DNA of 64,000 nt from Rhodopirellula halodulae (GCF_020966775.1 NZ_JAJKFV010000007.1:183514-247513); one strand, 5' to 3'; shown: positions 48,322 through 57,488, counted from the first letter of the stretch. The notes: a model not told the origin generated them from the sequence alone. A program made the numbers and translations.

Positions 48322-48984
48322 ATGACCCAAGACGTATCCAGCCAGAACCGTGCGAATGACCGTTTCTATGCGAAGAACGGAGATCAATTGCGTGCCGAAG
48401 TGGTGATTCTTCGGGACGACGTGGTGAAGGAATACAGTTGCCAATTGGCGGATCTCAGCCAGGGTGGCTGCGCCGTGCGAGCGAAATTGGGCGAGGATTC
48501 CAATGTCACCATTGCGGTGTTGAGGATCCATGCACCGTCTTTGGGGATCGATTTGGAATTGGCCGGTCGTCTGTGTTGGAATCAACAGACCTCCGTGGGA
48601 TCAAACACTTTCGGATTCCGATTTCGCCGTGGGATCGAACCAACGTTGATTGATCAAATGGTGGACGCGGGGTTGATCACCCGCCGCGAAGAAGAACGCA
48701 TGCAGGTCGGCATGCCAGTGCAACTTCGACGTGCGCATGGCAAAGACGAAGTCACCGATGCCGTGCTGGAAGATTGCTCCGCATCCGGAATGCGAATGAC
48801 CATGATCGGCCAAATTGAACCCTCGGAACGATTGCTGGTGACCACACCGTCCGGCGTCAGCGGCACCGTCAGCGTGGTATGGCTGCGTCACTCCGAGGAC
48901 GGTCGCTGCGAATGCGGTTGTGTCTTCCAAAACCTTCGTTCGGCTCGATCGATCAACGACGAGCTGAACCAAATTTTGGTCTAG
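48322..48984 (+). CDS. Two-domain PilZ protein (probable c-di-GMP receptor)
   Basis: 220 residues from the ATG at 48322; a TTG at 48295 is in frame but less likely. Two PilZ-like beta-barrels are visible, each with the DxSxxG signature: DLSQGG at residues 44-49 and DCSASG at 151-156. Each has a preceding Arg-rich strand (GDQLRAEVVIL; EERMQVGMPVQLRR) where the RxxxR part of the c-di-GMP site would lie, although the exact RxxxR spacing is not perfect in the first. It is divergent from the polysaccharide export pair, which suggests c-di-GMP control of matrix production. Confidence 0.75.
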   Translation: MTQDVSSQNRANDRFYAKNGDQLRAEVVILRDDVVKEYSCQLADLSQGGCAVRAKLGEDSNVTIAVLRIHAPSLGIDLELAGRLCWNQQTSVGSNTFGFRFRRGIEPTLIDQMVDAGLITRREEERMQVGMPVQLRRAHGKDEVTDAVLEDCSASGMRMTMIGQIEPSERLLVTTPSGVSGTVSVVWLRHSEDGRCECGCVFQNLRSARSINDELNQILV

Positions 48985-49037
48985 CCAACAGGTCGGTCTC
49001 GTACGCGGACGAGATCATGCTGGCTCGCGTCATCTCA

Positions 49038-50459
49038 TCAACGTTTGGACCGGTTGGACATTTGTTGAGCGTATTCTTGAATGGTGACTCGGCCGTCGCC
49101 ATTGAAGTCCGCTCCGGCGGGGCTGAGCAGCATGGACTTCCACTCGGTCGCGGTCAGTGCACCGTCGTTGTTGGTGTCATAGCGTTTGATGATCCGCTCC
49201 GCGTAGCTCAACTGCTTTTCGGACGGCGGGGGCCCTTGGACTTGTGACTTGGACGAGCTTGAAGAGCTTGGTTTCGACGACGCGGACATGGATGAACCGG
49301 ATGCAGCCCGTCCCACCGGAGCCGCCGTGGCTTCCGCACCGTTGTCGACACCTTGGCGGACTTCCGCGATGGTGATCACGCCGTCCTTGTTTTGGTCCCA
49401 GCGATAGTACTCTTCGATGCGGTCGTCATTCCAATCGCTGGTGTACTCGTTCATCGAAACCTGACCGTCGCGGTTCAGATCCCGTGCTGAGTAAAAACTG
49501 GGCAAACCTTCAGGCGAACCGGAAGCATCGTACATGCGGTAGGACTTGCGCCCACCGAAGTCGACTTCGACGTATTCACGGTCATCATCGCGCCGGCGTC
49601 GGTCATCGTCTCGACCTCGGTCACGGCGATCCTCTTCGTTGGTGCGGCGATAGGCTTGCCGAGACGCCAATTCCATCTCAGACAGTCGTCCATCGCCGTT
49701 GCTATCGAAGTCCATCGGGTTGCCCCAAAAGCGGCTGGAAATTTCGTCTGAATCCAGTTGCCCGTTTTTGTTGCGGTCGTAACGCGAAATCACTTCTCGG
49801 GCGGTTTTGCGATCGTCTTCGGTTGTTGGCGTGGTCATCATCGCGGCGGCTGGGCCAAACCCGGGAATCAACACGGGCTCGTCTTCCAAACCGAAACCGG
49901 GCACCAGCATTTCCAGTTCCATGTCGTCAGTATCACGGCTGTCGCGACGTCGATCGTCGTCGCGTCCACGGTCGGATCCGCCCTCGCGTTCCTCACGCAT
50001 TTTTTCGAAGGCTTTGGTGAATTTGGACAACGGGATCGGCGAGCCAACTTTGATGCTGGAATCGGACGAAGCCATGCGTTGAATCAAAAAGTTGGCCGGA
50101 CCTTGTTGCTCGTCCGGATCCAAAATGCCATTTCCGTTGCGGTCCAATCGCTGAAGCATGCTGCTGGGGTCGAACCCGCCTCTCCCACGACGATCGTCTC
50201 CGCCACGCCGGTCGTCGCCCCCGCGGCGATCATCACCACCACGGCGATCTCCTCCGCGTCGGTCATCGTCACCACGGCGGTCGTCTCCGCCGCGTCCGAA
50301 ACCTCCGGGAGGCCCGCCAAAGCCACCACCGGGAGGCCCACCCCGGCCGCCAAACGGCGGCTGGCCCATCGCGGTCGACGACATCAAACCAACCAAAACG
50401 AGGACGGTGAGGCCTCGAATGCAGGTCAACAGTGGGTGCGAGAGCGAAGCGGATTGCAT
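49038..50459 (-). CDS. Secreted multi-EF-hand calcium-binding protein
   Basis: 473 residues from the ATG at 50459, with a good signal peptide (LTVLVLVGLMSSTAMG) cleaved before QPPFGG. Residues 33-57 are Gly/Pro-rich, residues 58-95 a GGDDRR-type tract. Seven EF-hand loops follow in the DxNxDGxIxxxE style: LDRNGNGILDPDE, YDRNKNGQLDSDE, FDSNGDGRLSEME, DLNRDGQVSMNE, WDQNKDGVITIAE, YDTNNDGALTATE and FNGDGRVTIQE (slightly shortened). A charged Arg/Asp stretch (DRGRDDDRRRRDDDRE) separates loops 3 and 4. Similar EF-hand proteins are abundant in planctomycetes. A calcium-dependent structural or adhesive role is inferred. Confidence 0.85.
   Translation of the reverse strand: MQSASLSHPLLTCIRGLTVLVLVGLMSSTAMGQPPFGGRGGPPGGGFGGPPGGFGRGGDDRRGDDDRRGGDRRGGDDRRGGDDRRGGDDRRGRGGFDPSSMLQRLDRNGNGILDPDEQQGPANFLIQRMASSDSSIKVGSPIPLSKFTKAFEKMREEREGGSDRGRDDDRRRDSRDTDDMELEMLVPGFGLEDEPVLIPGFGPAAAMMTTPTTEDDRKTAREVISRYDRNKNGQLDSDEISSRFWGNPMDFDSNGDGRLSEMELASRQAYRRTNEEDRRDRGRDDDRRRRDDDREYVEVDFGGRKSYRMYDASGSPEGLPSFYSARDLNRDGQVSMNEYTSDWNDDRIEEYYRWDQNKDGVITIAEVRQGVDNGAEATAAPVGRAASGSSMSASSKPSSSSSSKSQVQGPPPSEKQLSYAERIIKRYDTNNDGALTATEWKSMLLSPAGADFNGDGRVTIQEYAQQMSNRSKR
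50175..50288 (-). repeat. Coding minisatellite for the GGDDRR tract
   Basis: Imperfect tandem repeats of 9-18 bases inside the EF-hand gene encode GGDDRRGDDDRRGG-type peptide. In-frame unit gain or loss would change the tract length without breaking the gene. Confidence 0.65.
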
Positions 50460-50814
50460 GAGTCGATCAGTTGATAAGAAAAGGAGTCGCGTTTCTCGAG
50501 CCGTCGCAGGTCGTTTGCTTGGAATCCTTTGCGGCTGGAAAACCCAGTCCAAGTGCGTTTCGGGCCAGTCCATTCTAAACCGGCCAGCCGAATTCGCATT
50601 TGTCTATTCCTTGGAACCCTGCGACACCCCAAAAGTTTCGCTCCACGAGTCGACTCGGCCCACTGTGCGACGCCGGGATGCCTGACCCCCGGGGACACGC
50701 GAGCCGCCCCAAAATCTGACTTCCGCCGAAACGCCAATTTTTCCTAAAGTCGCGGCTTCCAACGGTCGAGCAAGCCGCTCGGCCGGACCTCAAATCAACG
50801 AAACTCCCGCGGTT

Positions 50815-51861
50815 TTGGCTGTGTTTGCCCGACAATTTTGCCCGACGAGCCTCGTTTTCACTGATGCCGGTGAATCGGATCACGCGTGCAAAATTGCCAA
50901 CCGACGATGGAGCCCATGGCGCATTTCGGCGTTCGCTGTTTGGGTGGTCTTGATCGGCAATTCCCTGACCGCGCAAGCCCAAAATGCTCCCGGATCGACG
51001 GCCGCACCAAGCGGGGCTCCCAGCATCGTACGGCCCGATGCCGCTCTGCCCAATCAACCCACCACGCCGGGTTCGGACGCTGCGGCGCAGCAACCCATCC
51101 AATCGTTTGGTGGGCCCGAAAATTTAGAAGAGACGCCGCCCAGTGATCGCGAACCGCTGGACTTTCTCGCCGGTGGGCCAGAGCAATGGACCAGCCCGGA
51201 AGGTTTGAGCGGCAGTTTGCAGGTCATGTTGCTGTTGACCGTGTTGTCGCTGGCACCTGCGATTCTGCTGATGACCACCTGTTATGTGCGAATCATCATC
51301 GTGCTGGGGTTGTTGCGACAAGCGATCGGGTTGCAGTCACTGCCTCCCAGCCAAGTCATGACCAGCGTTGCTTTGTTCATGACCCTGTTCGTGATGATGC
51401 CGGTTTGGACGCGAGTTTACGACGATGCCATCCAGCCTTACACCGACCCCGAAGTCGAGATGACTTTGGAGGAAGCATTTGAACGCGGCGCCGTGCCGGT
51501 CCGCGAATTTATGTCTTGGCAAATTCGCGAAGCACGCAACGAAGACGACGTGGTTTTGTTTTACGGGTACATGGATCCGGATGCTGCGATTCCCAGCACC
51601 TTCGACGATGTTCCTCTTCGCGTATTGTTGCCGGCGTTCATTCTGAGCGAACTGAAAACCGCTTTCTTGATGGGGTTTCAAATTTACCTGCCGTTTTTGA
51701 TCGTGGACTTGGTGGTTGCCAGCGTCACGATTTCGATGGGGATGTTGATGCTGCCTCCGGCCGTGATCGCTTTGCCATTCAAGTTGTTGCTGTTTGTTTT
51801 GGTCGATGGATGGCGATTGGTGGTGGAGATGCTCATGAACAGCTTTGGAACGATGGGTTAG
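50815..51861 (+). CDS. fliP: Flagellar export apparatus protein FliP, with N-terminal extension
   Basis: 348 codons from a TTG at 50815; no ATG is available before the core, and a GTG lies at 50821, so the start is uncertain. The FliP core occupies about residues 130-348: [38 protein letters not shown], then [19 protein letters not shown], and [33 protein letters not shown], in pieces, all diagnostic. Typical FliP is about 245 residues; here about 100 residues precede the core, with a signal-like segment ([20 protein letters not shown]) and a Pro/Ala-rich linker. It opens the fliP-fliQ-fliR-flhB run. Confidence 0.9.
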   Translation: MAVFARQFCPTSLVFTDAGESDHACKIANRRWSPWRISAFAVWVVLIGNSLTAQAQNAPGSTAAPSGAPSIVRPDAALPNQPTTPGSDAAAQQPIQSFGGPENLEETPPSDREPLDFLAGGPEQWTSPEGLSGSLQVMLLLTVLSLAPAILLMTTCYVRIIIVLGLLRQAIGLQSLPPSQVMTSVALFMTLFVMMPVWTRVYDDAIQPYTDPEVEMTLEEAFERGAVPVREFMSWQIREARNEDDVVLFYGYMDPDAAIPSTFDDVPLRVLLPAFILSELKTAFLMGFQIYLPFLIVDLVVASVTISMGMLMLPPAVIALPFKLLLFVLVDGWRLVVEMLMNSFGTMG

Positions 51862-51864
51862 CGC

Positions 51865-52131
51865 ATGTTTGAATCTTCCGATGCAATCGATCTCGTTCGC
51901 GAAGCTTTGTTGGCTGCGGTGGTGCTTGCGTTGCCCATGTTGGCCGTTGGCATGTTGGCTGGTTTGGTAATTGGTTTGATCCAAGCGTTGACTCAGATCC
52001 AAGACCAAACGGTGTCTTTCGTGCCCAAGCTGATCGCCATGGCGGCGGTGTTGATCGCGTGCTTGCCTTGGTTGATGACACGAATGGTCGAATTCACTCG
52101 ACATGTGTTTGAAGACGCGGGCGGGTTGTGA
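51865..52131 (+). CDS. fliQ: Flagellar export apparatus protein FliQ
   Basis: 88 residues, the standard FliQ length, three bases after fliP. Two membrane hairpins are visible: LLAAVVLALPMLAVGMLAGLVIGLIQALTQIQDQTVSFVPKL (in pieces), containing the conserved IQALTQIQEQT-type loop, and MAAVLIACLPWLMTRMVEFT. It forms the FliPQR export gate with its neighbours. Confidence 0.93.
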   Translation: MFESSDAIDLVREALLAAVVLALPMLAVGMLAGLVIGLIQALTQIQDQTVSFVPKLIAMAAVLIACLPWLMTRMVEFTRHVFEDAGGL

Positions 52132-52133
52132 CC

Positions 52134-52928
52134 ATGCAGGCATTGGTCGATTGGATCTTTCAGCACCTCGTGCTGGGGACGTTGGTGCTGACTCGATTGG
52201 GAATGCTGCTGATGGCGATGCCAGCCATCGGCGTGGGTGTACCGAAACGAGTTCGTGCGTTGCTGGCCATTTCGCTGACCGCCATCCTGATGCCGACGCT
52301 GGCCGAACAGTGCACTCACCCGTCGATGCCAACGATTGAAAACCTACCCGAGTTGGCGGTGGCAATCGGTCGAGAAGCCTTGATCGGGATGTTGATCGGT
52401 GCGACCACTCAAATGGTCATTACAGGATTGCAGTTGGCCGGCGAAGCCATCACCAGCACCGGCGGGATGCAACTTGGTGACGCGGTCGACCCCGCGACGT
52501 CCAGCAGCATGCCCGCGTTGGCTCGCATGGTGGGAATGTTGGTGACTTGCGTGATGTTGATCACCGGAGCCCACCGCGTCGTGTTGAAGTTGTTGGTCGA
52601 AAGCTTTGAACACATCCCACCCGGCAATGTGCAATTTTCCGATTCCATGATGGACGCCGTGATCGTGGTGATGGGCAATTCGATGGCCAGCGGTGTGCGT
52701 GTGGCTGGCCCCGTGATCGCCGCGTTGCTGCTGGCGAACCTGGTGACCGGTTTGATCAGCCGCACCTTGCCGCAAATCAACGTCCTGGCGATTGGGTTGT
52801 CGATCAACGCGTTGGCGATGTTGGTGGTGACGGCGCTGACAATCGGCTCGGTGGCGTGGCTTTTTCAAGAAGACCTGACCGCCAACGTCGAACGCTTGTC
52901 CTCCTTGTGGACGACCAACGATGTCTGA
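52134..52928 (+). CDS. fliR: Flagellar export apparatus protein FliR
   Basis: 264 residues from the ATG at 52134, two bases after the fliQ stop; a GTG at 52128 overlapping that stop is an alternative. It has the usual FliR profile of several membrane segments: LVLTRLGMLLMAMPAIG near the N terminus, VRALLAISLTAILMPTLAEQ, the conserved REALIGMLIGATTQMVITGLQLAGE region and LPQINVLAIGLSINALAMLVVTALTIG at the C terminus. It completes the FliPQR gate and overlaps flhB by eight bases, so the run is one operon. Confidence 0.92.
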   Translation: MQALVDWIFQHLVLGTLVLTRLGMLLMAMPAIGVGVPKRVRALLAISLTAILMPTLAEQCTHPSMPTIENLPELAVAIGREALIGMLIGATTQMVITGLQLAGEAITSTGGMQLGDAVDPATSSSMPALARMVGMLVTCVMLITGAHRVVLKLLVESFEHIPPGNVQFSDSMMDAVIVVMGNSMASGVRVAGPVIAALLLANLVTGLISRTLPQINVLAIGLSINALAMLVVTALTIGSVAWLFQEDLTANVERLSSLWTTNDV

Positions 52929-54003
52929 CGCAGGTGGAGATAAGAAGCACTCAGCGTCAGAACGCAAACGGCGTCAGGCGAGAGAAAAGGGGCAAGTCGC
53001 GAAGAGCCAAGACTTGACCTCCGCCACGTTGCTCTTGGCCGCCATCGGTGCGTTGTACGTGATCGGTGGCAACACCGCGGCCTACCTGGCCGGTGGGATC
53101 GAAAACGCACTGGGGCAAACGCGTTCGGCTCCCATGACCACGCAAGACGCCACGCAGTACATGCTGCAACTGGCACAGCGATTGGCGATGGCCGCAATTC
53201 CGTTGATGGGATTGATGTTCGTCGGCGGCGTGTTGATCAATCTCTTTCAAACGGGACTGTTGTTTTCCACCGATCGGTTGGTACCGAAGCTGAGCAACAT
53301 CAGTCCGTTGTCCGGTGCCAAACGCATTTTGTCGTTGCAGGGCGTGATGCGTTTGACGTTTGGGATTTTCAAGGTTGGCATCATTGCGGGAATCGCATTT
53401 TTAGCACTGCGAGCTCACCACGAAAGCGTCGTCACGATGGCGTCGCTTTCAGTCCCGCAATTGGCCAAGTCGATGTTCGACACGTTGTTCGGCGTGTCGT
53501 TATGGATCGGCTGCGGTTTGTTTGTTTTGGCTTTGCTGGAATACGTCTATCAGTGGTGGAAGACCGAACAAGACTTGATGATGACGGACCAAGAAGTTCG
53601 CGACGAATTGAAAGACACCGAAGCGGACCCGCAAGTTGCCGCTCGCCGCCGGCAAGTCGCACGTCAACTCGCGATGGGGCAATTGGCAACGGAAGTCCCC
53701 AAGGCCGATGTGGTGGCAAGCAATCCAACGGAGCTGGCCATCGCAATCAAATACGATCCGCTGACGATGCCCGCTCCGATTGTGGTGGCCAAGGGAGCCG
53801 GAATGATCGCTCAACGCATCCGTCGACTGGCGTTGGAAAACGGAATTCCTGTGGTGGAACGCAAGGAGCTCGCTCAGGCGTTGTACAAGTTGGTCGAAGT
53901 CGGCGATGAAGTGCCCGCGGAACAGTATCAAGCCGTCGCTGAGATTCTGCGTTACGTCTATCAGATGCAGGGCAAGAAGATTCCGCAAGCGACCGCGGCA
54001 TGA
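52921..54003 (+). CDS. flhB: Flagellar export switch protein FlhB with altered cleavage motif
   Basis: 360 residues. The N terminus is GGDKKHSASERKRRQAREKGQVAKSQDLTSA, in pieces, the conserved basic FlhB start. Four membrane segments follow (about 33-60, 85-110, 145-165, 185-210), then the cytoplasmic domain with QDLMMTDQEVRDELKDTEADPQV and KADVVASNPTELAIAIKYD. The autocleavage motif, normally NPTH, is NPTE here (Asn268-Pro269-Thr270-Glu271). The scissile Asn-Pro pair is kept, and the His-to-Glu change may alter the rate of cleavage and hence the rod/hook-to-filament switch. The rest of the domain is normal. Confidence 0.92.
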   Translation: MSDAGGDKKHSASERKRRQAREKGQVAKSQDLTSATLLLAAIGALYVIGGNTAAYLAGGIENALGQTRSAPMTTQDATQYMLQLAQRLAMAAIPLMGLMFVGGVLINLFQTGLLFSTDRLVPKLSNISPLSGAKRILSLQGVMRLTFGIFKVGIIAGIAFLALRAHHESVVTMASLSVPQLAKSMFDTLFGVSLWIGCGLFVLALLEYVYQWWKTEQDLMMTDQEVRDELKDTEADPQVAARRRQVARQLAMGQLATEVPKADVVASNPTELAIAIKYDPLTMPAPIVVAKGAGMIAQRIRRLALENGIPVVERKELAQALYKLVEVGDEVPAEQYQAVAEILRYVYQMQGKKIPQATAA

Positions 54004-54119
54004 CCCGGCGCCACATGATCGAACATTTTGAGTTGTTTGTTCGCGAATTTCGAAACTGGGGTTGCGACGCTTGGTTTGGAAAAGCGATAGCAAAACCTCC
54101 AGTGAATTTCATCAACGAT

Positions 54120-54620
54120 ATGCGTGGAGCGTTTTGGATGCCCCGTTTAGACTTTGCACCTTGGGTGCACCGAATCACCGTCATGGTTGTCTTGTTGGCC
54201 GCGTCTCAAGTTTGCTTGAGCACGAACGTTTCGGCACAGGATGCCGAACCCGGCGTCTTCACCAAGGCGGCTCAGACACTGAACCCAACGAACTGGAAGA
54301 TGCCGTCGGCACCTAAGTTCCGTCTGCCGGCCTTCTTGGTCCCCAACGAAGACCAAGATCGAATCGTTCAGCGAAAAGACAGCTTGTTCACGGATGTCAA
54401 AACCACCGCGTCCAAATCGTGGCAGCGAACGAAAGAGACATTCAATCCGGCTCGGTTGAACCCCATGAACATGTTCGCGGGCAACACAACCGCTCCCAAG
54501 ACCGCTGAGCCGGAATCACCCGGTTTCTTCGGATCGTTGTTCGGAGCACCCAAGGCGGCCTCTGGTCCCGAAGAACGCGTTGCCAATGTGAACGACTTCT
54601 TGGGACTGGATCGTCCCTGA
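54120..54620 (+). CDS. Small secreted protein of unknown function
   Basis: 166 residues from the ATG at 54120 (MRGAFWMPRLDFAPWVHRIT), which places a signal peptide (VMVVLLAASQVCLSTNVSA) correctly; a longer frame starts at 54000, overlapping flhB. The mature part is basic and Pro/Lys/Phe-rich (TNWKMPSAPKFRLPAFLVPNEDQD, in pieces), with an SSLFG-type Gly/Phe motif (GFFGSLFGAPKAA) near the end and DFLGLDRP as the C terminus. No family was recognised. It follows flhB closely but a flagellar role is not shown. Confidence 0.6.
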   Translation: MRGAFWMPRLDFAPWVHRITVMVVLLAASQVCLSTNVSAQDAEPGVFTKAAQTLNPTNWKMPSAPKFRLPAFLVPNEDQDRIVQRKDSLFTDVKTTASKSWQRTKETFNPARLNPMNMFAGNTTAPKTAEPESPGFFGSLFGAPKAASGPEERVANVNDFLGLDRP

Positions 54621-54798
54621 CCGACGGTGGATTTTGTTCCGGCGGTCAACGCCCGCTGAGGGACTCACGGTTCGCATGGCAGGTCGTGCTTCGCAACCGC
54701 CAAATCCGCATTTCGTTCCTTGCGAGAGCGATGTCGCCCGAGGATGATGAAGGAGACGATGTTTGTCTTCTTGAGTTCTCTTTGGGAAATTCTCTGCG

Positions 54799-56151
54799 AT
54801 GGCCTTGCCTCCTTGGACCGTGGATTTGTTGCGTCGAGGTGTGTCGGATCTGGCTCGGCAAGCGACGGATCCGGAAACCGCTCAAGCCTTGAAGGACCAG
54901 GCTTCCAAGTTGGTGGAAGAACTGCCTCGCGTCGCTCGCGAAAAGGTCGATGCGTTGTTGAAACAGGCCGAGACCAGCGCGGCGCCCTGGCGTGACGCAT
55001 GGATGGGAACGGCGAACGTCCGACCGCCTCAATCTTTGATCAACGCGTCAGGAAACCTGCTGCACGCATTGGGCAGTGGTGTCGCGGTTGATCCATCGGT
55101 GTTGGCGTCCGCCGCACCGTACTTGACCGGTGATTGCGTCATTCCTGGCGATCAACGGATCACCCAACCGACGGAAAAAAACCTGAGCGAAGCCTGCGGT
55201 GTTGAGTTGCAAGCGATGGTGGTCAGTTCGTTCGACATCGGATTGTCGTTGCTGGGGCAAATGGGACGTCGAGGTTCACGCGTGTTGGTGCCACGTTGCT
55301 GCACCCAGTGGGACGGAAGCGAAGGTTCGGCTTGTCTGGCGGACCATTTGCATGCCACCACGCGAGGAACCATTCGCGAATTTGGTTCGGCCAGTGGTGC
55401 CACCACGGCTGATTTGGTGAATGTGATTGGATCATCTTTGGCATCTGATTCGGGCGGCGAAGGCCGATCGCGTCGCTGCCATACGATCGTTCGCTTGGCC
55501 AAAGCTTGCTGTCGGATTGCTCCCGCCGATCGACGTGAATTGGGAGTGGCGGATGTGGTGGTGATGCCCACCGCAAGGTGGATGGGCATCGAATCGGTTG
55601 CGATGGGCAACGTCGTGACGGAACTGAAACAAGGTGCCGACGCGGTGTTGCTTGGTGGCGGCGTGATGACGGGCACACCGGCTTTGGGAGTTTGGGTCGG
55701 GCGGACGGAATGGATGCAAAGCCTGTTGTCTGATGGTCGTGCGTCCTTGGCGGAGGCCCCCGCCGCGATGTCCGCCATGGTCAACGCCGCGGTCGCGTTG
55801 GCTCGCGATGGCGGTTTGCCCGTGGATCGTCTGATGGCCGCGAGCGAGGAAAATTTGCAGGACCGAGCCGAACGTTTGGCCACGCAATTGAATGGTTTGG
55901 ACGGAGTCACCTCGACTCGGATCACTCAGGAACCCGCTCGAAGATTTGGTGGCAACGACACGTTGCCTTCACGCCAAGTCTTGCTGACCACCAACACGAC
56001 CAGCCCCTCTGTGTTGGCCGAACGTTTGCGAAGCGGCGACACCTGTTTGTTGGCCGAACCCTCGGACGACGGAATCGCATTGGACCTGCGCTGGATCACA
56101 CCGGATCAGCAGTCGCGAATCGCACAGCGATTGGCTACAGCCATTCATTGA
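54799..56151 (+). CDS. SelA-like fold-type I protein lacking the PLP lysine
   Basis: 450 residues. The layout follows L-seryl-tRNA(Sec) selenium transferase: an N-terminal region, the conserved INASGNLLHALGSG (compare the NATGVVLHTNLGR of SelA), a large PLP-type domain, and the segment LLGGGVMTGTPALGVWVGR (284-302), which aligns with SGDKLLGGPQAGIIVGR of SelA. The lysine that binds PLP is replaced by Val289, so ordinary PLP catalysis is not possible. Selenium-system genes (selB, selD, tRNA-Sec) are not adjacent. It might be a divergent or regulatory paralogue. The 3' end overlaps the convergent NRAMP-like gene by 17 bases. Confidence 0.75.
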   Translation: MALPPWTVDLLRRGVSDLARQATDPETAQALKDQASKLVEELPRVAREKVDALLKQAETSAAPWRDAWMGTANVRPPQSLINASGNLLHALGSGVAVDPSVLASAAPYLTGDCVIPGDQRITQPTEKNLSEACGVELQAMVVSSFDIGLSLLGQMGRRGSRVLVPRCCTQWDGSEGSACLADHLHATTRGTIREFGSASGATTADLVNVIGSSLASDSGGEGRSRRCHTIVRLAKACCRIAPADRRELGVADVVVMPTARWMGIESVAMGNVVTELKQGADAVLLGGGVMTGTPALGVWVGRTEWMQSLLSDGRASLAEAPAAMSAMVNAAVALARDGGLPVDRLMAASEENLQDRAERLATQLNGLDGVTSTRITQEPARRFGGNDTLPSRQVLLTTNTTSPSVLAERLRSGDTCLLAEPSDDGIALDLRWITPDQQSRIAQRLATAIH

Positions 56152-57469
56152 TTCTGGCGATCAGACTGCTGAGCGTGCGAATCGACAAAGCGATGACAAC
56201 GATCAGTCCGGTCCACGCAAGCACACGCACGGGCAAGCCGGCTTCGTCACGGCTGAGTCCGTGCAGTTGCCATACGATGACGGCGCCCAGCAGTGGGAAG
56301 CAGAGCACGGTCAGCGATTGAGCGATGACAATGAAGCTGACCAGGTCCACTCCGGTCAGTGCCGCGACACTGGCGACGGCCCATCCGGCCAACAGTGTCA
56401 CAATGGTCGCTCGGCGAACGGGGGCGGAGGAGACTTGACAGGGCACGTCGATCGCGTCGCAGAACACCACGCCGCCGATCAACGCATTGACCAGAAACGA
56501 ACTGGCGGCACCGGCGAAGATCCCAATGGAAAAAACGGTGCGAGCCCATGATCCGAACAGGGGTTCCAACGACAACGCGACCACGGACGCATCGGTCAGT
56601 TCCTCCGGAGCGATCTTTTCATGCAGCGCGCTGGCCGCGGTGATGTAGATCATCGCGGTGATCAACGCCAGCGATGAGATGCCAACGAACACGTCCAAAA
56701 AACCGGTCTTCAGGTTGTTTCGATTCCAACCTTTCTCTTTGACCTGGTAAGACTGATAAAACGCACCTGCCACCGAGAACGTGGTTGCGACAAGTGCGGC
56801 CATGCTCATCCAAGCGATCGACGCGTCGTCTTGATTTGCAATGGAATCCGTTTGTGAAAGGTTGGCGGCCGTTTCGGATCCGAGCGACGGAATCAATCCG
56901 CTGAACACGTCGGCCCAGTCGGGATTGGAAGCGAACATGCTGGCGCCGAACGACAGCACCATGGCTCCGACCAAGAACGCCATGGCTTTCTCAATCCAGC
57001 GATAAAGATCGCGGCGACCGAGCCAGACCAGTGCGATGATGGCACCATTGAAAAGCAACAGTCCCAACGCTCGCGTTAAATTGGAATCCGCGGCCGTCGC
57101 GTCTTGGCCTCGAAAACCCATCACCGCCATCCACATCGCATTGTTGTTGGACGCTTGGAACAGCGTGATGGCGATCAGCAACGCGGTGCCCACCAACCAC
57201 GCGGCCCGTCGCCCAAAACGGTCCGCCACCAAACCACACAGGGTTCGTTCCTTGCACACGCCAATCGTCATCGCGGCGGCGGTCATTCCAATCATCAGCA
57301 ATCCCGCCAGTGGCACGATCCACAGCAGGTCAAAACCCTCGCCGCACGCGACACGGCTGGCGCTGACAATGCTTCCAGGCCCCAACACGACCGCTGCCAC
57401 AACGATTGCGGGACCAATTCGGCGATATCGTCTCCAACCACTCTCGTTTGTTCGCACTGGCTGTGTCAC
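56135..57469 (-). CDS. NRAMP-related divalent-metal transporter
   Basis: 444 residues from a GTG at 57469, about eleven predicted membrane segments in the NRAMP (LeuT-like) fold. TM1 reads IGPAIVVAAVVLGPGSIVSASRV, where GPGS replaces the canonical DPGN metal-binding motif. The TM6 region AGAFYQSYQVKEKGW replaces the MPH motif. These two changes remove the usual manganese/iron ligands, as in NRAMP-related magnesium or non-canonical groups. It is divergent from nagB with very short spacing, and overlaps the SelA-like gene at its 3' end. The cation is not determined. Confidence 0.75.
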   Translation of the reverse strand: MTQPVRTNESGWRRYRRIGPAIVVAAVVLGPGSIVSASRVACGEGFDLLWIVPLAGLLMIGMTAAAMTIGVCKERTLCGLVADRFGRRAAWLVGTALLIAITLFQASNNNAMWMAVMGFRGQDATAADSNLTRALGLLLFNGAIIALVWLGRRDLYRWIEKAMAFLVGAMVLSFGASMFASNPDWADVFSGLIPSLGSETAANLSQTDSIANQDDASIAWMSMAALVATTFSVAGAFYQSYQVKEKGWNRNNLKTGFLDVFVGISSLALITAMIYITAASALHEKIAPEELTDASVVALSLEPLFGSWARTVFSIGIFAGAASSFLVNALIGGVVFCDAIDVPCQVSSAPVRRATIVTLLAGWAVASVAALTGVDLVSFIVIAQSLTVLCFPLLGAVIVWQLHGLSRDEAGLPVRVLAWTGLIVVIALSIRTLSSLIARINEWL

Positions 57470-57488
57470 AATGAAGCCTTGTCAATGA

